A DNA stretch of 64,000 nt from Laburnicola sp. R22_1 (lineage: Eukaryota; Ascomycota; Dothideomycetes; Pleosporales; Didymosphaeriaceae). The stretch's first letter is position 1. Each line of letters starts with the position of its first letter. Location: assembly GCA_014281115.1 (NCBI GenBank), contig JACONQ010000019.1, positions 868,001 through 932,000 on the forward strand, given 5' to 3'. The notes beneath the pieces were generated by a model that made no database searches, was not told where the DNA came from, and was given only the letters and a program-made list of their open reading frames with translations. The translations under genes were made by a program, and so were the position numbers. Shown here one piece after another: positions 20,093 through 32,173 of the stretch.

Positions 20093-21700
20093 ATGTCGAG
20101 CGCACAGCACATCGCATCTCCCCGCGCGCCGCGCGCCGACGAGTCTGCCGGGACGGCCAGCCAGACACCGCCCCATGGCAGGACGCAGAGACGGCCAAGG
20201 GGGAATCGCGCGCACAACAGTAACCCTGCGACGGGGCAGCATGGTGTTTCAGGCAATACGCTTCCCGGCGCACAAGTCCCGGCGCTTGCCGCGAGCGCTG
20301 TGTTTTCGGGCGAGCAGGTAGCCATGCTTCCAGCTGGTCCGCGGCCCCCGAAGAAACACACTCGCTCCCAACCCTCTGCTGATCGCGCTATGGCGAACTC
20401 TTCCGCCGATGCGGACCTGGGGCCTGTCCATGCTACTACAACTCCGGCCAAGGCCCAGGGTGCATATGCCGGGCCCACATTCCATGCTTCCCCAGCACCG
20501 TCTGCCCTTCCGATACCAAAATTCCTCTCCAAATCTGTTCCTCCCAAATCGCACAGAGGCCCTCCCACCCCGCCGCCGGAAGAGGGATCGGATTCTAGCT
20601 CCTCGCCGTCGCCATCACCCTCGCGTGCTCCGATTCCGATTCCCTCGCGGCCTCTTGACTCTCCTTTGGACATGTTGTTCAAAGCGGACAGAGCAGAGAA
20701 AGCGAGAAATGGGAGCTGTAGCCCTCTTTCGGCTAGATTTTCTCCGCTGAACGCTACCCCGAGTAACGGCGGACCGCAGCATGCCAAGCAGGGCTCCTTC
20801 ACCTCCTTGAACGCCCCCTTTCCAATCGAACTTGAGGCGAACAACAAAACGACGCACAATTCGCCTCCTGTGGCATCCCCTGCTGCCCATCGCTCTGCGA
20901 CTGCACCTTCGAAGATTCCCCAGATCGAAGCTCTGGCTCAGCCCAAAGATGGACCTGGTGCGATTCAGGACCTCTTGAACCGGCTCTCAATTTCACAAAA
21001 CAAGGCTGCTGCATCTACTCCACCGAAGACAACGGAACGCGGACCTTCCGACGCTACTATGCGAGATCACACTCCTTCGCCACGTCAAGATGGTAGACCA
21101 TCTCCCTTCCGCAGTGCCTCCGGGCCTACTACGCCAGTTCCATCGTCGCAAACTCAAGAGTTTCGAGACTCTGTCTATGGCAACGGAAATCTTACGCCGA
21201 TGTTCAAAGCTGCAAAACAAGATCCCGCGAAGCGTAACTCTGGTCTTCGGACAGAAATAACCGCCCACTCCCCGATCGTGCCACAAGACGAGTTTCCAGA
21301 ACTGCCTCCAAGGAACACCGATGTGAAGGGGCTCATGGGTGTGTTGAACGGTCCCGCCGGCCCCCGACGTGGCTCCGCACCTCAGATCCACCGAATCCCG
21401 CCGTACCAGAGTGTTCCCAACAATCAGCACATGCGCAGTCCTGGCCGACACCCCCATCATCCTCGTCCAGACTCTTATCCTTACGGCAACGGTAACGGAA
21501 CTGCAAACGGAGCCACGACCGGGATGCCCCCCCCTCCGTCGAAGTCTAGTGCGGCCATGGCTTTCATTCCTTCTTCCGTGCGCGCGAAGCCGCAGACAAC
21601 TACTTCCTCGAAGACGGTCGAATCCGACAAGCTTGCTTTGGAGCAGAATCTCAAACGCATGCTTAACCTTACGGCTGGGGAGACGAATGGCGTTCGTTAA
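20093..21700 (+). CDS. EDC1: Edc1/PNRC-like mRNA decapping activator
   Basis: The 535-residue protein from a single exon is mostly disordered and rich in Pro, Ser and Thr. Near residues 125-144 it has YAGPTF followed closely by SPAPSALPIPKF. This is the layout of the Dcp2-activating motif (YAGxxF) plus the proline-rich Dcp1 EVH1 ligand (LPxPxF) known from yeast Edc1/Edc2 and metazoan PNRC proteins. Such proteins bridge Dcp1 and Dcp2 and speed removal of the mRNA cap in the cytoplasm. Other short ordered patches are QDLLNRLSIS near 300 and LEQNLKRMLNLTAGE at the end. It is much longer than yeast Edc1 (175), as expected for filamentous fungi (inference). The motif match is strong; the rest of the protein is unassigned. 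Confidence 0.72.
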   Translation: MSSAQHIASPRAPRADESAGTASQTPPHGRTQRRPRGNRAHNSNPATGQHGVSGNTLPGAQVPALAASAVFSGEQVAMLPAGPRPPKKHTRSQPSADRAMANSSADADLGPVHATTTPAKAQGAYAGPTFHASPAPSALPIPKFLSKSVPPKSHRGPPTPPPEEGSDSSSSPSPSPSRAPIPIPSRPLDSPLDMLFKADRAEKARNGSCSPLSARFSPLNATPSNGGPQHAKQGSFTSLNAPFPIELEANNKTTHNSPPVASPAAHRSATAPSKIPQIEALAQPKDGPGAIQDLLNRLSISQNKAAASTPPKTTERGPSDATMRDHTPSPRQDGRPSPFRSASGPTTPVPSSQTQEFRDSVYGNGNLTPMFKAAKQDPAKRNSGLRTEITAHSPIVPQDEFPELPPRNTDVKGLMGVLNGPAGPRRGSAPQIHRIPPYQSVPNNQHMRSPGRHPHHPRPDSYPYGNGNGTANGATTGMPPPPSKSSAAMAFIPSSVRAKPQTTTSSKTVESDKLALEQNLKRMLNLTAGETNGVR

Positions 21701-22928
21701 TTTTTCGCGTTTCCTGCTCATCGTTCGATATCCTGCATAGCTTGCGATCTGTTCATGTATTCCTCTTTCTTTTGTCAATATTGGGATTTCTTTGTACCAG
21801 TTTATACGGTTGTTTTCCGGCGATGTTATCCTACTTGTATCTGGCGTTAACGGTATGCTGCGGTCGTGGCCGGCGCGTCACGGAGGGTGCTGGATGTGGT
21901 TATGCTTCGGCGGCTTAGGGAAAGGGTTGGTTGGACTTTGGGCAGTTTTTCTGATTGTCCTGGCGGAGGAAACGAAAGCGTACATTGCATGACAGGATGT
22001 TCATGAGGATGCTGACACTAGGCTTTGTTCAGAGTGTCTCGAAGGGGAAGTCCGCATCATCTTTCTGGGAGGCTCACGGTAGGCTTTGGAAACCGGGCTC
22101 TCTACGTCAAATTATGCCTTTCTTCCTAGGAACCAGGCACAACCATTACCACATCACTCTAGAACACATAAAAATCAATAAAAAATATATTGGGCATATG
22201 CTCACCTTTGTCCCCTGGACGGGGACAAAGGAGTATCATGTCTTCAATTGGGCTTTTAATATGCTGCGATGGCGAGGTCGCAATTCTTTCAGTCTTAAAC
22301 GTCTTTTCGTTCTTTGCGAGTCTATCTTGGTATATACTACATTCACTGTTTTGATATGCACGCGGTTGCCTCGGGAACTACAGTGCCTCCGAGTGTGGGG
22401 TCCGACAGAGTCTACCCACAGAGTCTACCGCAGGTATTGCTATCAGGGGACATATAATCTTATGGTAAAGATACTGGCCGCTTCACATTGGTGATGATAC
22501 AGCTGATTCGACTATCTCACAGGTCCATGGATTCACCCCTTTACGAACCCACCACAAGTACCAACTTATAATCCCATGGAAGTCTGTATCAGATCAGAAC
22601 TTTCCATAGACGATGGTAATCCAGAATGCTCAAGGCATATGCAATACAGAATACCTCAAGATGTAGGTAGAAAGCTGGAGCAGCTTTTCGCCTAGTTCCA
22701 CTTTCACCTCTTTTTTTCACTGCCTTACTCTCTCTTTCTACAAGATTCTATAGAGTAAACACGAACAGCTGCAAACGCGCGTACCTTCCCTGTTCGGCTT
22801 TTGTTTACAATCCAGCGCGCGCCCACACTATTTCAAGTTGTCTTTTCCCACCCGCACACCTGGCCCCCAGACACGACAGTCACTCGACGCTCGACCACCA
22901 CAACACGCACACCGAACGTACTAAAACA
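21701..22928. other. Intergenic spacer with strong hairpin
   Basis: Between the EDC1-like gene and the next gene I find no supported coding frame. It holds a perfect 11-bp inverted repeat with a 5-base loop at 22205-22231 (CCTTTGTCCCC-tggac-GGGGACAAAGG) within AT-richer sequence. Confidence 0.5.
22205..22231. repeat. Perfect 11-bp inverted repeat (hairpin)
   Basis: The arms CCTTTGTCCCC and GGGGACAAAGG are separated by TGGAC. It lies about 500 bp after the EDC1-like stop and 700 bp before the next start, outside any gene. Confidence 0.85.
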
Positions 22929-23149
22929 ATGAAGAGTCTTAGGACCAAAGGTAGGCTTACATTCTTTTCTTTCTTGTTGTTTCCCTCTGCCCCTTGTGCT
23001 TTCAGTGTGTCTTCCTTTGTCACGCGCGGCTTCTTTGGAGCGTGCCTTTGTGCAGTCCGGCTCTTGCACTATGGAGCGAGCTGTGTGGTGGATGGACTAG
23101 GGTGAGTTGACTGTAGAGGCTAATTGCAATAGCATCCCAACTGTTCAAG

Positions 23150-23180
<31 letters not shown>

Positions 23181-24088
23181 CTGCGGGCGAGGAAGAGCGG
23201 GATGCAAACATCCCTGAAGTCCATCGTGCCTCCACAAGGACGGAGATCGATGGGGACGACCCTGTGGTGCTGCCAGCGAGGCACCCATCGCTGAAGAAGA
23301 AGTGTAAGTACCCACCACGACCACGCTTTTCCACCTTTTGGCCCTAGGCCAGCGAGTTCCACTCTGCTATGGTAGCAGCTTACAAGTGAACAGCCTCCGT
23401 CTTCAGCCTCAACAAGTCCCGCAGGGAGGAGTCTCCCCCACCCGTCCCTCCCATCCCCGCCAAATACAAGGTCCTCCCGACCGTACCACCTTCTCCCAAG
23501 TCGCCAAGCTACTCGGTTTCGACCGTGACGCCCTTCTCCGTTCACCAACACGAGGTGACCTACCAGATCCCCACCGTGCCGCTGTCGCCCTACGACTTCC
23601 CCCCGCCTGTGGCAACTCAAGAACCGTTCCCGAAAGGAAAAGGAAAGGCGATAGCGTCGCCAGACCAAACTCGCGTCCCCTCCTCCACCAGCACCAGCGC
23701 CAGCGCCAGCACCAGCGCCAGCACCAGCACCCAGGCCAGTGGGAGCCCCTCACTCCTCCAAAAAACCACCACCGCCGCTCGCCTGGCCAAAAAGAGGAGC
23801 CTGGGCTACCTCAAGGGCCGCGCCACCCACCCCCACAGGAAGCACAAACTCAACATCTCCCGCCCAACCCCCCTCCCCCAACCCTCCGCCAACTACCCCG
23901 TCCTCCACCCATCCCTCATCCAATTCACCCGCCCCACGGGCCCTCCACCCCCCCCCCCGGTCCCGCAACGCGTCCCTCGCCCCTCGAAGCAGGCGATCTG
24001 GAAAGCATGCGCAAGCTGGGCGGATGGCGTGGCGAGTTGCGCAGCCGGGAGAGGTAGCGGTCGCACCACCGGGCAAGAAGAGTGGTAA
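22929..24088 (+). CDS. Proline/serine-rich hypothetical protein
   Basis: I do not recognise this gene. A consistent model joins 22929-22950, 23133-23303 and 23394-24088, giving 295 residues. Splice sites are good (AAAG|GTAGGC, AATAG|C; GT|GTAAGT, ACAG|CC) and phases agree. The protein begins MKSLRTK, has a Lys-rich patch (LFKGKGKDKDKE), then Pro-rich segments (ESPPPVPPIPAKYK, VPLSPYDFPPP), a Ser/Thr/Ala repeat (about 23686-23735) and a basic C-terminal region. The first intron is long (182 bp). The 3' end is uncertain: another frame stays open to 24283 and could be joined by a further intron, and a long C run near 23949 may hide an indel. Likely cytoskeletal or signalling scaffold by composition only. 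Confidence 0.55.
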
Positions 24089-24424
24089 GGAGGTGGCATT
24101 TGATGAGGATGTTGGAGGTTTGGGCGCTGGGGAGAGGAAAGAGGGGGTACCGTTTGAGGAGTGGGTTCCGGAGTTGGAGGGGAGGTGGAATGTTGAGGGG
24201 AGGGGGGGTGTGAGGGGGAGGGTCGGGAGGATGGTCGTTAGGGATGTGGTTACGGGGGGTTGGGAGGTTGTTGAGGATGTGTAGGGGATGGATGAATGGA
24301 TGGACGGATGGATGGGGGTTGCATGAGAAGGAAGGATGGAGAAGTCAAAATTTGGAGGGGTAGTGTGTTGATACTGTGAAAAGTAGTTCGTATAGTAATT
24401 CATGTATAATATGTAAACTCGGTC

Positions 24425-24600
24425 TTTGCATCGTGTATCCTGGGGTCACACACCTAAAGTCCAGACCTCGTTGCTGTTCGAAAACTACTGTTTGTATTGT
24501 CTATCCTGGGGTCACACACCTAGCCTCAAGACCTCCCTGTAGGCAGCATTGCTGTAGAAGAAGCGCTGTTTGTATTGTCTATCCCTGGGTAACACACTCC
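24425..24600. repeat. Three-unit tandem repeat
   Basis: Units start at 24425, 24491 and 24569 (lengths 66 and 78 bp, third partial). Each opens TTTGTATTGTCTATCCTGGG or a close variant, followed by GTCACACAC; the ends of the units differ more. Confidence 0.75.
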
Positions 24601-24711
24601 CTGTACACTGTCCCATCTCAGCAAGTCCAACCTCAGGCAAATGCATGATCTTTGCTAACTCACACACTATGCACCCAAACCATGTAATGTCAGCATTGTA
24701 CCGCTTTTATT

Positions 24712-24806
24712 CCGGAAGAGAAACATCGCAGACCTTTTGGTATACGGTACAACGCTGTAAGGAAAAGCTGTGGGTGTGCTGAAAACGCATTGAAAAAAGG
24801 TAAAGC
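24712..24806 (+). mobile_element. Dispersed repeat family R1, copy B, with target duplication
   Basis: This 95-bp insert is bounded by an exact 14-bp direct repeat GTACCGCTTTTATT (24698-24711 and 24807-24820). It matches copy C almost base for base from GGAAGAGAAACATCGCAGAC to GGTAAAGC, then stops. This shows that the family moves as a discrete insertion of variable length. Confidence 0.75.
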
Positions 24807-25091
24807 GTACCGCTTTTATTAATGCCCACTATACCGCCCTATGCCGTCTAACGCCCAATACACACAAAGACCAGCATGCAGAGGAAAAGCCGAGATGCAG
24901 TGCTAAACATGCTTCAAAAGACCCACCCATACCCAAAACCGAGCCGCAGAAAGTGGCATGTCACCGCGCTTCCGATGCATTCCATGCAAAACTGTACAGA
25001 AAGAAAGAAAAAAGCAAGGGGCCGCCTAACGAGACCGAGACCGTATATCCTCCCCCATCCTCCTGAAAATATGCCTTTGCCATAAGGCATG

Positions 25092-28000
25092 CTACGCCCG
25101 GGACTGGGCCATCCTCATATCATATGCTTTCTTCGCCTCCTTGATTAGACTGTCAAATTCGCCAGAAGTCTCGCACATGCTCCTGAAACTGCCGCCCCTG
25201 GTACTGATGAGGACATATGGGTCGCCATATTGGATGACGGCGCCTTTATCTAGGACAAGAACCTTGTCGTAGTCAATGATAGTTTGCAGACGATGCGCGA
25301 TAGTGATGGTGGTATTCTTGATCTCGCGAATCGTCTCTTGAATCTTGGTATCGGTAGCGTAGTCAATGGAGGCGGTAGCTTCGTCCATGAGCAGGACCTT
25401 GGGCTGCTTGAGCAATGCACGGGCGAGGCAGAGAAGCTGACGCTGGCCTTGCGAGAGGTTGGAGCCGGATTCTGTGACGGGCGAGTTAAGGTTCCGGAAG
25501 GGGTTCTTGTTGTCGGCTTGCATGGCGAGGTCGACGTTCTGGTTGGTGTTGCTCGCCGTATCATTGGGCATGATGATGACTGTGTCGTCCGGAGCCTCGC
25601 CGTGTTCCCACTCTCTGTTGGCGAGAATCGAGCTTGGGTTGACGGTAGAAGCCGAGTGGCTAGCGCTCACGTCTGCTACGACGGCGCCGGTCGTGGGATT
25701 CGGGATATCGATCGCTTGTGGGCTACCAGCAGGTTCGGGTGTGACGGCTCCCGAGGTAGCGGTGGATGACGGTGATATGAGATGCACTTCCCGCAAAGCC
25801 TGGAAAATCTCCTCGTCTGTAAAAGAGCCGAAAGGATCGAGGTTGCTGCGTATAGTTCCGGAAAACAGTGTAGGGTCTTGCGGTACCATCACAATGCTCT
25901 TTCGTAGATCTTCCAATCCAATCTTCCCAACATCAATATCGTCAACAATGATCTTGCCTTCTTCCGCTTCCAGGGCTCGGAAGAGCGCTAGAGCCAAAGA
26001 GCTCTTGCCAGCACCAGTTCGCCCGACTACGCCGACCTTCTCCCCAGGCTGCACCTGGAATGAAACTTTCCGAAGGACAAGATCGAAATCCGGTCGGTAT
26101 CTCGTGCTGTAATTGATGAACTCAACGGCACCTTCGCTCGGCCAATTAGTTGGCGGGCTTTTTTCAGGTATCACAGCTGGTGCTTCCTGATCAACATCCA
26201 AGTACTCTTTAACACGTTCCACCGAGTTCATGTTCTGCTCATTGGCAGAGTATAGTCGCACAAACCACAGAACGTTCTCGGTGAAAGTCACAGCATAGGT
26301 CAACGCCAGTCCAGCTGCACCAGCATCGATGCGACCGACATTTCGCATGACAAAGACACCCGTAAAGAACGACACCAAAGCGCCAACGACATCAACCCGG
26401 AAAGCAAGCCATCTATTAGTAGCCCACAAGTAGATGAACGGGCGGTGTTGAGTATTAATCTTGGCAAGGTTCTCGCGGATGAATCGTCGCTCGTCGCCAT
26501 ATGCTCGTATAGTTGTCATGCCCGAAAGCGTCTCGCCAAACTGTTGATACAAAGGGCTTCGATGTACAGACTCTAGTCGTTTGAGATCTCGCGATGAGTT
26601 CAGGTAGAACATGCCAATCAACGCGTAGAGTATGGTAATGAAGAAAGCGGGTATAAGGAAACCCGGGGTTATGACGGAGATCAAGATAACGATAGTGATG
26701 ATAGATGCAAGACAGTGCACAACACCAATCGCTACAGGGGCAACCTATGCTCAGTTAGTAAATGTGCCAGTCAATGGAAGTTCCCATGGAAGGCTGCATG
26801 TGGCTTGCCGGGGAAATTTTGATGCGCAAGATCAGTTTCTACGTACCTCTTGATCGAGTGATTCGATGTCCTTGGAAAATCGGTTCATGAGTTGACCCAG
26901 AGGTGTCTGATCAAAGAAACGAAACTTTGCATGCGTGATGGCCTGGATGAGGCGCTCATGGATGCGCCGAGAAGCTCCTAGCGATCCAGCAAACAGGAAA
27001 CCTTCTCGAACAAAAGTAATGAACATGAATATTAGACCTAAGACTGCGTATACAGACAGGTAGTAGGTGGAGTTGACTTCATCGTTCGCAGTCGCGAAGC
27101 TCCCCTGCATCGAATTATACGAATATTGTTGTTGTGGAGGTTGGTTAGAGAATGGAATGGGCCAGTTGCAGGTGCCGCTAGCCAAGCAGGTACCGAATCC
27201 ATTGAGCGTCGGAGCATGCGTGATAGGCGATTGATGATGGGCACCCATGAATTGGACGTTTCTGTCTGCATACGCCTTGGACCATTCTCGAATCCAGAGA
27301 TTGGTCGACACGGAAGATATCTGTTGGGCTGCGAATGAAAGAGCTGCACCGATCCAGTAGTACCAGGGACCCATAGCCTTAAGATACATAAGGATGATGC
27401 TGAACTTCACGCCGCCTTCCGCCTTGGTCTCTTCTTGCGTATTGCTAGTTGGTGCCCTCTTAGGGTCTGCTAACCCGTTCGCGCTGCCGTTCGTGTGATC
27501 GCCTTCGCCTTCGCCTGCGCCCTCGTCACCTGGCACGTTGGCTCGCAGCGCCACGCTTGACGCACCGCGTGATACAGGCCTGGATTTCGAAAGGTCTTCG
27601 GTGAGCTTTCCTGAGTCGATGATGTCGGTAGCCGATCCTTGAGCTTGGATTCTGCCGTTCTCGAGCACGACGACAAAACCAGCCTGTGGTAGACAAAGAC
27701 CGACATTGTGAGTGACGAGGATGCAAGTACGGTTGTACATGAGTGGGCCTTGCAATGCTTTGTCGAAGATCCACGTTGCGGTGTGAGAATCTACCGCACT
27801 GAGCACATCGTCGAGCAGGACATGACGTGCTTTGCTATAAAGAGCACGAGCGAGAGATATCCGTTGTTTCTGGCCTCCAGACAGCGTGACGCCCTTTTCT
27901 CCAACAAGGGTTTTATCTCCAGCGTCCAGGATCTCCAAGTCACGTTGGAGAGAGCACGCCACGATGACATCCTTGTACCGCTTTGCATCCCAATGGCTCG

Positions 28001-30920
28001 CAAAGACGATATTGTCTTTGACTGTGCCGTTCACAAGCCAAGCTTGCTGGGCACAGTAGGCGACGCCATCAGTGAGACCAGTGTCAGGGTCGAGCTTCAG
28101 GTCTTCGCGACTGCGCCCTCCCGGTAGGTATACGTCGCCCTTGAGCTTTGTCATCTCCCCAAGCAAGGCCATTAGTAGGGATGTCTTCCCGGACCCTGTC
28201 GGACCCACTATGACGTTCAGATCGCCGACCTTGAGTTGGAGGTTAAGATCCATGAGTTTGAAGGCATCAGCAGCAGTTTTATCTGCCATGTCTTTTCCGC
28301 CCCAGCTGAAAGTGCCTCCCTGGAACCCAATGATAGGCAGTCCTTCTTCGTCCTTCTTCTGCGTAACGAGCTGCGCATACTTGTCCGTTTCTGGCTCATT
28401 TAGGTACTCTTCGATACGATCTATTGACACCTTGGACTCTTGGACGTGGGCGACCATATCGGCCAGTTGGTCCAGAGGAATCCGGAGAATCTGGAACAAA
28501 GATAGCGCGGTAAAAGCTACGGACGGTACCAGGTCCTTCTTCTCAACCTTTGTGTATACAAGGAAGCTGAGAAAGGTGATCAAAATGGGAGTTCCTGACC
28601 ATACAGTTGCAGCTATAGCCCAGAGGAGATACCGCTTCCTCAAGTTTTTCAGCTCGGTATAGCGTTTGTCGTTGACCATTCCAATGAATCGCTGCTCCCA
28701 CGCGAAAAACTTGATGATTCGTATATTTGTCAACACCTTGTGTTTGTTAGCACATGTTACGAAATGTTCGCCATGCTTCGCCGACGTCTGTAATTTTAAG
28801 TACTTACCTCATTCGTAGTATGAATCCTGGCGTCAGTAGCGGCTAAGATCAATTTTTGAATGCTCGAAAATTGTTTTGAGACGTAGAGGTTGATGGGAAG
28901 TAGGAAAAGCATCATCCCGATGCCTGCGATCGAGCTATAGCCGAGAATAGTATACAGCAAGGCGACAGCACCCACTATCATGACGGGTGTGTTCGCCCAA
29001 AGGAAATGCAAATATGCGCATATCTCGGCGACTTTGAAGGCGTCCACGGCCATAAGGTTGATGATCGCACCGGTAGTGACCTGAGAATCCGCCTGGCTCT
29101 GGTCGTTTCCCTTCTTGTCGGTCTCTGTTGTCTTCTTCTTCTTGCGACCGAATGTCATCATCCTCTTCAAACGCCCGGGTTCTGCTCCACTTTCGGCCTT
29201 CTTCTTTTGCTCACCCAAGACTCTGTCCGCACCTGCAGCGGCCCTTCGTTTGAGGGCTTTGGCGTAAATCTCCCCTATGACGATTGCGCGCAACCGCATG
29301 CAGATTTTGCGTCCAATCCACAGTGCATGGCCATCGGCAAGCGCAGAAAGTGAGCCTGAGACAAAGAGAAGAATCACGTAGAACCATGCGGCGTTTTTTG
29401 GGGTGTATTCTGGCGCCTCGACATATTCCAAGATGGCTTTCAGAAGGAGAGTTGGAGCGAAGGCCATGACGCCAGAGAGGGCGGCCCAACTAGCTTGTAT
29501 GAGTAGACCGCGCTTGAAATGCTTCAGAAGATGGAACCCTAGGGATGAGGTCTTTTTGACTTGTCGGTAGTTTGCAATGACGACCGCAGCTTTGTCTTTA
29601 GGTGCTAGATTCCATACATCAGGGAGTTCGTAGGTCTTCCTGTATCCCGTCCAGACGATGGAATCCACCCATGACCAAGTCGCGAGAGAAAAGACACTGG
29701 CAAGGGGTTCGCGCGATGGTGTAATGTCTCCTTCGTATTCAAGTTCGACGGCCCTGTTTCCCTTTCGCGAAGACAATGCTATCATTAGCAGGACGGTTGT
29801 GAGAGCAAAGTCGGCGATGGTAAGCCTCTGTTGGAGAGGCGAACGAGGGTGAATTATCGCAGACCGGAATACGAGGATCGTCAATATCCACTGGAAACCA
29901 TAGATAAAGGCGGTGTGGTACCACAACCTAGGAAAAGATAGTCTGCTCGTACTCGAGAAAAGCAATCGTAACGAAGCCAAGATGGCAATGTACGTCCATA
30001 CAGCAATGCCGGCAATGGCAGCTACCCTGCCCTTGTTGCCCCATGCTCTCGTGCAGAAGATTGCGACATGTATCCCCAACGCGGCCAGCACAGCCATCTC
30101 TTCCAGCACCGTGACTGTGATTTCGCCTCGGGGTTTGGCTACGGCCATAGTAGACGCGGTCTGGCGGCTGGCGGTTGGGTGCAGCGCGAGCTGCTCACTG
30201 CGCTCGAGATGGTCCTCGCTGTCTGAATCCGTGTCGCTGCCGTCATTGTGAGGGCTTTGTATCGACCAAAGGTTGCGGGGGTCTTCGAGCAAGGAGTAGG
30301 TGTGGTAGTACTTGGATGATATCGTGGCTTGGTACAGCTGGAAGACGAGGTAAAGGAGCGACGTCGCGCAGATTACAAGGGGGAACAATGTCTGAAGATA
30401 ACTGCGCAAGTTAGCATGTGGTCCATCATGTTCAACCCCGCCCTTCGGTCCCATTTGTGCCGTCCCTGTGCGCCGAGCTGTCGCATGCGCGCAATTGAAG
30501 GTTTCTCGGCCTGGACTGCCACCGGCCCATGGCTGAGAGCGCCCTTCAGATTTTTGGAAGGTAGTCTCGCCACGGCATGTAGCCCAAGAGGTCTTGCTCG
30601 TATTGGCGTCAGCCGCAGCTCTCTTGGGCCGGCGTTTGCTCCTGGTGGCGGAAGTAGAATCTGGGATGCGCAGGCCTGAAGCAAATGTCTCCCGAGGCGC
30701 AGGAATGTTGCTGCGCGCGGCAATGGGCGGAATGGCGAAGGTGGCGAAGGTGGAGGCACGATGAGGTATGCGACATGCATGTGCTCTTTTACCGTCTCCC
30801 GCGCCTCTCTGATTCCTCCCCAGACGACAATGACAATAAGGAAAACACTCACTCGAGCTCGAAGCACGACGAGAAGTCGTCCTGGTCCCAGAGCGGGCCT
30901 CTGCAGTGGGCGAACATCAT
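25092..30920 (-). CDS. ABCC (MRP-type) full ABC transporter
   Basis: ABCC pumps export conjugated, anionic or toxic compounds from the cell or into the vacuole. Exons are 30920-30853, 30401-28808, 28736-26847 and 26744-25092, giving 1,734 residues with all phases agreeing. It has an N-terminal membrane region, TMD1, NBD1 (Walker A GPTGSGKT about 732, signature LSGGQKQ, Walker B LLDDV with Asp at the catalytic position), TMD2 and NBD2 (GRTGAGKS about 1425, LSQGQRQ, LLMDEA). The degenerate NBD1 is usual for ABCC. NBD2 has a long Ser/Thr/Asn-rich insert before its signature. The first intron is unusually long (451 bp), so exon 1 (MMFAHCRGPLWDQDDFSSCFE) is the least certain part. Closest yeast relatives are probably Ybt1/Nft1/Vmr1. 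Confidence 0.9.
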
Positions 30921-32173
30921 GTCCAGTCCACCGATCGGGCTTTGCCGACAGCGAACTCGACGGCCGATGGGTAGAGGATGCCCGCGCAGACGATGTTATG
31001 AGCGGGTGGCGGAGGGCATTTGCAGCGACGCAGTGGGAGATTATTGAGAGCGCAGGATCGCAAACAAAAACAACGGGCGCGCTTGGTTTGGTTATCTATC
31101 TGTCTGGGATCTGGAGGCAAGCGTGGCCCGGGACGATACGAATCGTAGCTCCACTCTTCGCCGTGGGCGGGAAAGCGCGATGATGTAAGTGAGTCAACGG
31201 CCGACCCTTTAATATTTATGGACAAGCCGCGGATGCGATTTCACAAGGCTAGGAGCGCCGCCAGCGAGGTCAGGAGCGGAGGGCGGTACCTAGGTATTGC
31301 GCGCCAGGGCAGCTGGTGCAGACATTCACTCTCTTTGTACAATACAATGCACGCAGCAGACCTCTCCTCACCCGCCTCCGAGGCATTCTTGTCCCCGCCA
31401 TGACCCCACTCGTACTCACCGCTCCGAGTCACGCAAGCGCATGCACCTTTGGTGACCGCAATTGCAGTTCCGCACGGCCTCTGCATGACGTGCGTCTGAT
31501 CACCTCGTGAGAGTTGGGCCACAGAACCGCCAGTTCGTCACTTCGTTCCCTAGCGCTCGTACACCGACTTCTGCTGGCTTTCACTTCCTGTTCCCTCGGA
31601 CGGCGAGGTGATAAGAGTCATTCATTGCTAGCAAACGTCCCTCTCGACGCCATTTTTGAAGGACAGCTGACCAGCCAATGCATGCTGACGCTCGGCTGAC
31701 CTACCGATCGCATCTTGCATTCGCGAAAATCTGGGGAAAGCCTCTCTCTCCGATGCCCTTCTCAGCTGCAAGCGTCGACACGTCGACTTCTCCAAGGTGG
31801 GATCAACCATCACACGGCCATGCAACTCTATGCAGGTAGCCATCTCGACCTCTCACAGTCCTTTGATTTCCAACGTTGCTCCATTGTCCTGCAGCTGTTG
31901 TGTGGGGCATGCGAAGTCGGAGAGGGCTACAGGGGTGAGATGGAAGCGAATCCCAATGTCTGACGATAAACAACACGAGAGCCTTCGTTTAGCACTATAC
32001 ATGTGGCCTATCGATCTGTGCCGGGGATTCCTCCGATATGTGCAGACTATCCAAGGATGATTCCGCAGACAATGGAACACTTTAGAGTCCGCGAAGCGAA
32101 CGGCGGAGGAAACAAGGCTCGTACTTTGACTTGCTATGTAGTATGTACAATGATGACTAGGAAACATTCGAGT
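30921..32173. other. Intergenic spacer
   Basis: This is the upstream region of the ABCC gene and the 3' flank of NDUFA12. Open frames are short and overlapping with no domain signal; I support no gene. Confidence 0.5.

Larger units (their letters stand above)
24089..25091. other. Repeat-rich spacer
   Basis: It contains a G-rich strand-biased tract (about 24150-24260), GGAT/GGAC short repeats (about 24285-24320), a three-unit tandem repeat (24425-24600) and copy B of the dispersed repeat. No gene is supported, unless the preceding gene extends to 24283. Confidence 0.55.

Noticed and set aside
21955..22494. Plus-strand 179-codon frame
   Set aside because: It starts on a weak codon context, has no recognisable domain and crosses a strong hairpin and AT-rich DNA.
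23739..24284. Alternative frame extending the Pro-rich gene to 24283
   Set aside because: It needs an unseen intron or an indel at the C run; the 24088 stop closes in phase. Kept only as an uncertainty.
24425..24600. CRISPR-like array
   Set aside because: Only three diverging units of unequal length in a eukaryotic genome.
24376..24648. Small protein with repeated CIVYPGVTH
   Set aside because: The repetition comes from the DNA tandem repeat; units of 66 and 78 bp happen to keep frame, with no leader or homology.
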